From Novosphingobium panipatense (GTDB taxonomy: Bacteria; Pseudomonadota; Alphaproteobacteria; Sphingomonadales; Sphingomonadaceae), in NCBI RefSeq assembly GCF_002149965.1, contig NZ_MSQB01000017.1, positions 1-64,000 of the forward strand: a stretch of 64,000 nucleotides of DNA, written 5' to 3'. The notes beneath the pieces are model-generated. The model was not told the DNA's origin, made no database searches, and saw nothing but the letters and a program-made list of their open reading frames with translations. Below are positions 63,185 through 64,000 of this stretch, piece after piece. How positions within the stretch are numbered: position 1 is the stretch's first letter; each line of letters opens with the position of its first letter. The translations under genes were made by a program, and so were the position numbers.

Positions 63185-64000
63185 TTACGCTTCGTCGCCA
63201 CCTTCCGGCTGTTCGTCACCCTTGATCAGGTAATCGCCGGCATCGGCGTCCAGACCATGGGTTTCACCTTCGACTGCGGCGAGCGGATCGTTGCCGATCG
63301 CGGCTTCCGGGCCCTGGGCCAGTTCGGCTGCATGCTCTTCTTCCGCCGAATTGGCGGCGATCAGGGCTTCCTGCATGCGGCGGTAGGACGCGCGCAGGGC
63401 AGCGTCGCGGCTGGTGGCCGCCACGCGGACGCGGTTCATGCCGGCGCCGGTACCCGCCGGGATGAGGCGGCCGACGATGACGTTTTCCTTGAGGCCGATG
63501 AGCGAGTCCTTCTTGCCCTCGACAGCCGCCTGCGTGAGCACGCGGGTGGTCTCCTGGAACGACGCCGCCGAGATGAACGAGCGGGTCTGGAGCGACGCCT
63601 TGGTGATGCCGAGAAGCACCGGCTTGCCTTCCGCGGGCTGCTTGCCCTCGGGAAGCTTGCTGTTGATCTCGAACATTTCCTCGTAGTCGACCTGTTCGCC
63701 CGGCAGCAGGGTGGTGTCGCCACCGGCCGTGATCTCGACCTTCTGCAGCATCTGACGAACGATCGTCTCGATGTGCTTGTCGTTGATCTTCACGCCCTGC
63801 AAGCGGTAGACTTCCTGGATTTCCGCGACGAGGTATTCTGCCAGAGCCTCGACGCCGAGGACTTCCAGAATGTCGTGCGGATCGGGCGAGCCCGAGATCA
63901 GGTTGTCGCCCTTCTTGACGAAGTCGCCTTCCTGCACATCGATCACGCGGCTCTTCGGGATCAGGTACTCAACCGGATCACCCTCTTCCGGGATGATCGC
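63185..64000 (-). CDS. rpoC: RNA polymerase beta' subunit, C-terminal part
   Basis: The 3' part of rpoC, 271 residues, open to the window edge. It includes DNLISGSPDPHDILEVLGVEAL, VNDKHIE-like NDKHIETIVRQMLQKVEI, and LGITKASLQTRSFISAASFQETTRVLTQAA, conserved regions G/H of beta' including the part touching the trigger-loop base. The acidic terminal tail (GDYLIKGDEQPEGGDEA) is typical of sphingomonads. The rest of the gene lies outside the window. Confidence 0.97.
   Translation of the reverse strand, partial: AIIPEEGDPVEYLIPKSRVIDVQEGDFVKKGDNLISGSPDPHDILEVLGVEALAEYLVAEIQEVYRLQGVKINDKHIETIVRQMLQKVEITAGGDTTLLPGEQVDYEEMFEINSKLPEGKQPAEGKPVLLGITKASLQTRSFISAASFQETTRVLTQAAVEGKKDSLIGLKENVIVGRLIPAGTGAGMNRVRVAATSRDAALRASYRRMQEALIAANSAEEEHAAELAQGPEAAIGNDPLAAVEGETHGLDADAGDYLIKGDEQPEGGDEA

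Overview
This 64 kb window looks like chromosome of a high-GC alphaproteobacterium, most likely a sphingomonad (Novosphingobium or Sphingobium type). This is inferred from gene content and neighbourhoods: a CtrA cell-cycle regulator, acetoacetyl-CoA reductase, the rnd-lptC-lptA order, the leuS-lptE-holA order, PduO-type cobalamin adenosyltransferase beside 3-hydroxyacyl-CoA dehydrogenase, exosortase-A-type glycan genes, and several small proteins I associate with sphingomonads. There is no prophage, insertion sequence, CRISPR array or rRNA operon. It is core chromosome decorated with palindromic repeats.

Layout. 1-15.3 kb: a lytic transglycosylase, galU, murA, small proteins, phaB, then leuS-lptE-holA, an undecaprenyl-phosphate sugar transferase, and convergent to it rnd-lptC-lptA, with ung divergent from rnd. 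15.3-28.6 kb: a monooxygenase-fold protein, gltD-gltB, a large acidic membrane-anchored protein of unknown function, an exosortase-A-type glycosyltransferase and a divergent ligase/polymerase, ctrA and trmB. 28.9-41.3 kb: malic enzyme, mutS, small proteins, hbd, cobalamin adenosyltransferase, gluQ, an HNH endonuclease behind an 11-bp phased repeat array, glmM and thiD. 41.5-52.1 kb: a LOG-family protein, LD-carboxypeptidase, an FNR-type regulator, ompW/hemN divergent across two FNR-like boxes, a GIY-YIG nuclease gene inside an inverted repeat, a PilZ protein, a candidate small RNA, tRNA-Gln, ppx/gppA, rlmE, cytochrome c and pheA. 52.3-59.7 kb: a tightly overlapping DUF4129-DUF4350-MoxR-DUF58-SpoIIM-RDD cluster followed by two acetyltransferases. 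59.7-64 kb: an S41 peptidase, ispG, a membrane protein and the 3' part of rpoC.

How genes work together. Envelope biogenesis dominates: MurA, GlmM, lytic transglycosylase and LD-carboxypeptidase (peptidoglycan); LptE/LptA/LptC (LPS export); GalU, the sugar transferase and the exosortase-A-type genes (surface glycan). FNR, OmpW and HemN form a plausible oxygen-responsive group.

The most interesting unexplained signals are: (1) a four-copy dispersed element (1-77, 36091-36204, 42466-42597, 52080-52179) with a giant GC-rich hairpin whose stem sequence differs between copies while pairing stays perfect, and whose 3' arm always holds a four-run G-quadruplex motif; (2) the GIY-YIG nuclease gene bounded by a 33/34-nt inverted repeat that supplies its last codons and stop; (3) a TGTG-based array on an exact 11-bp register upstream of the HNH gene; (4) an unannotated small-RNA-like locus near 47.75-47.86 kb; (5) paired FNR-like boxes between ompW and hemN.
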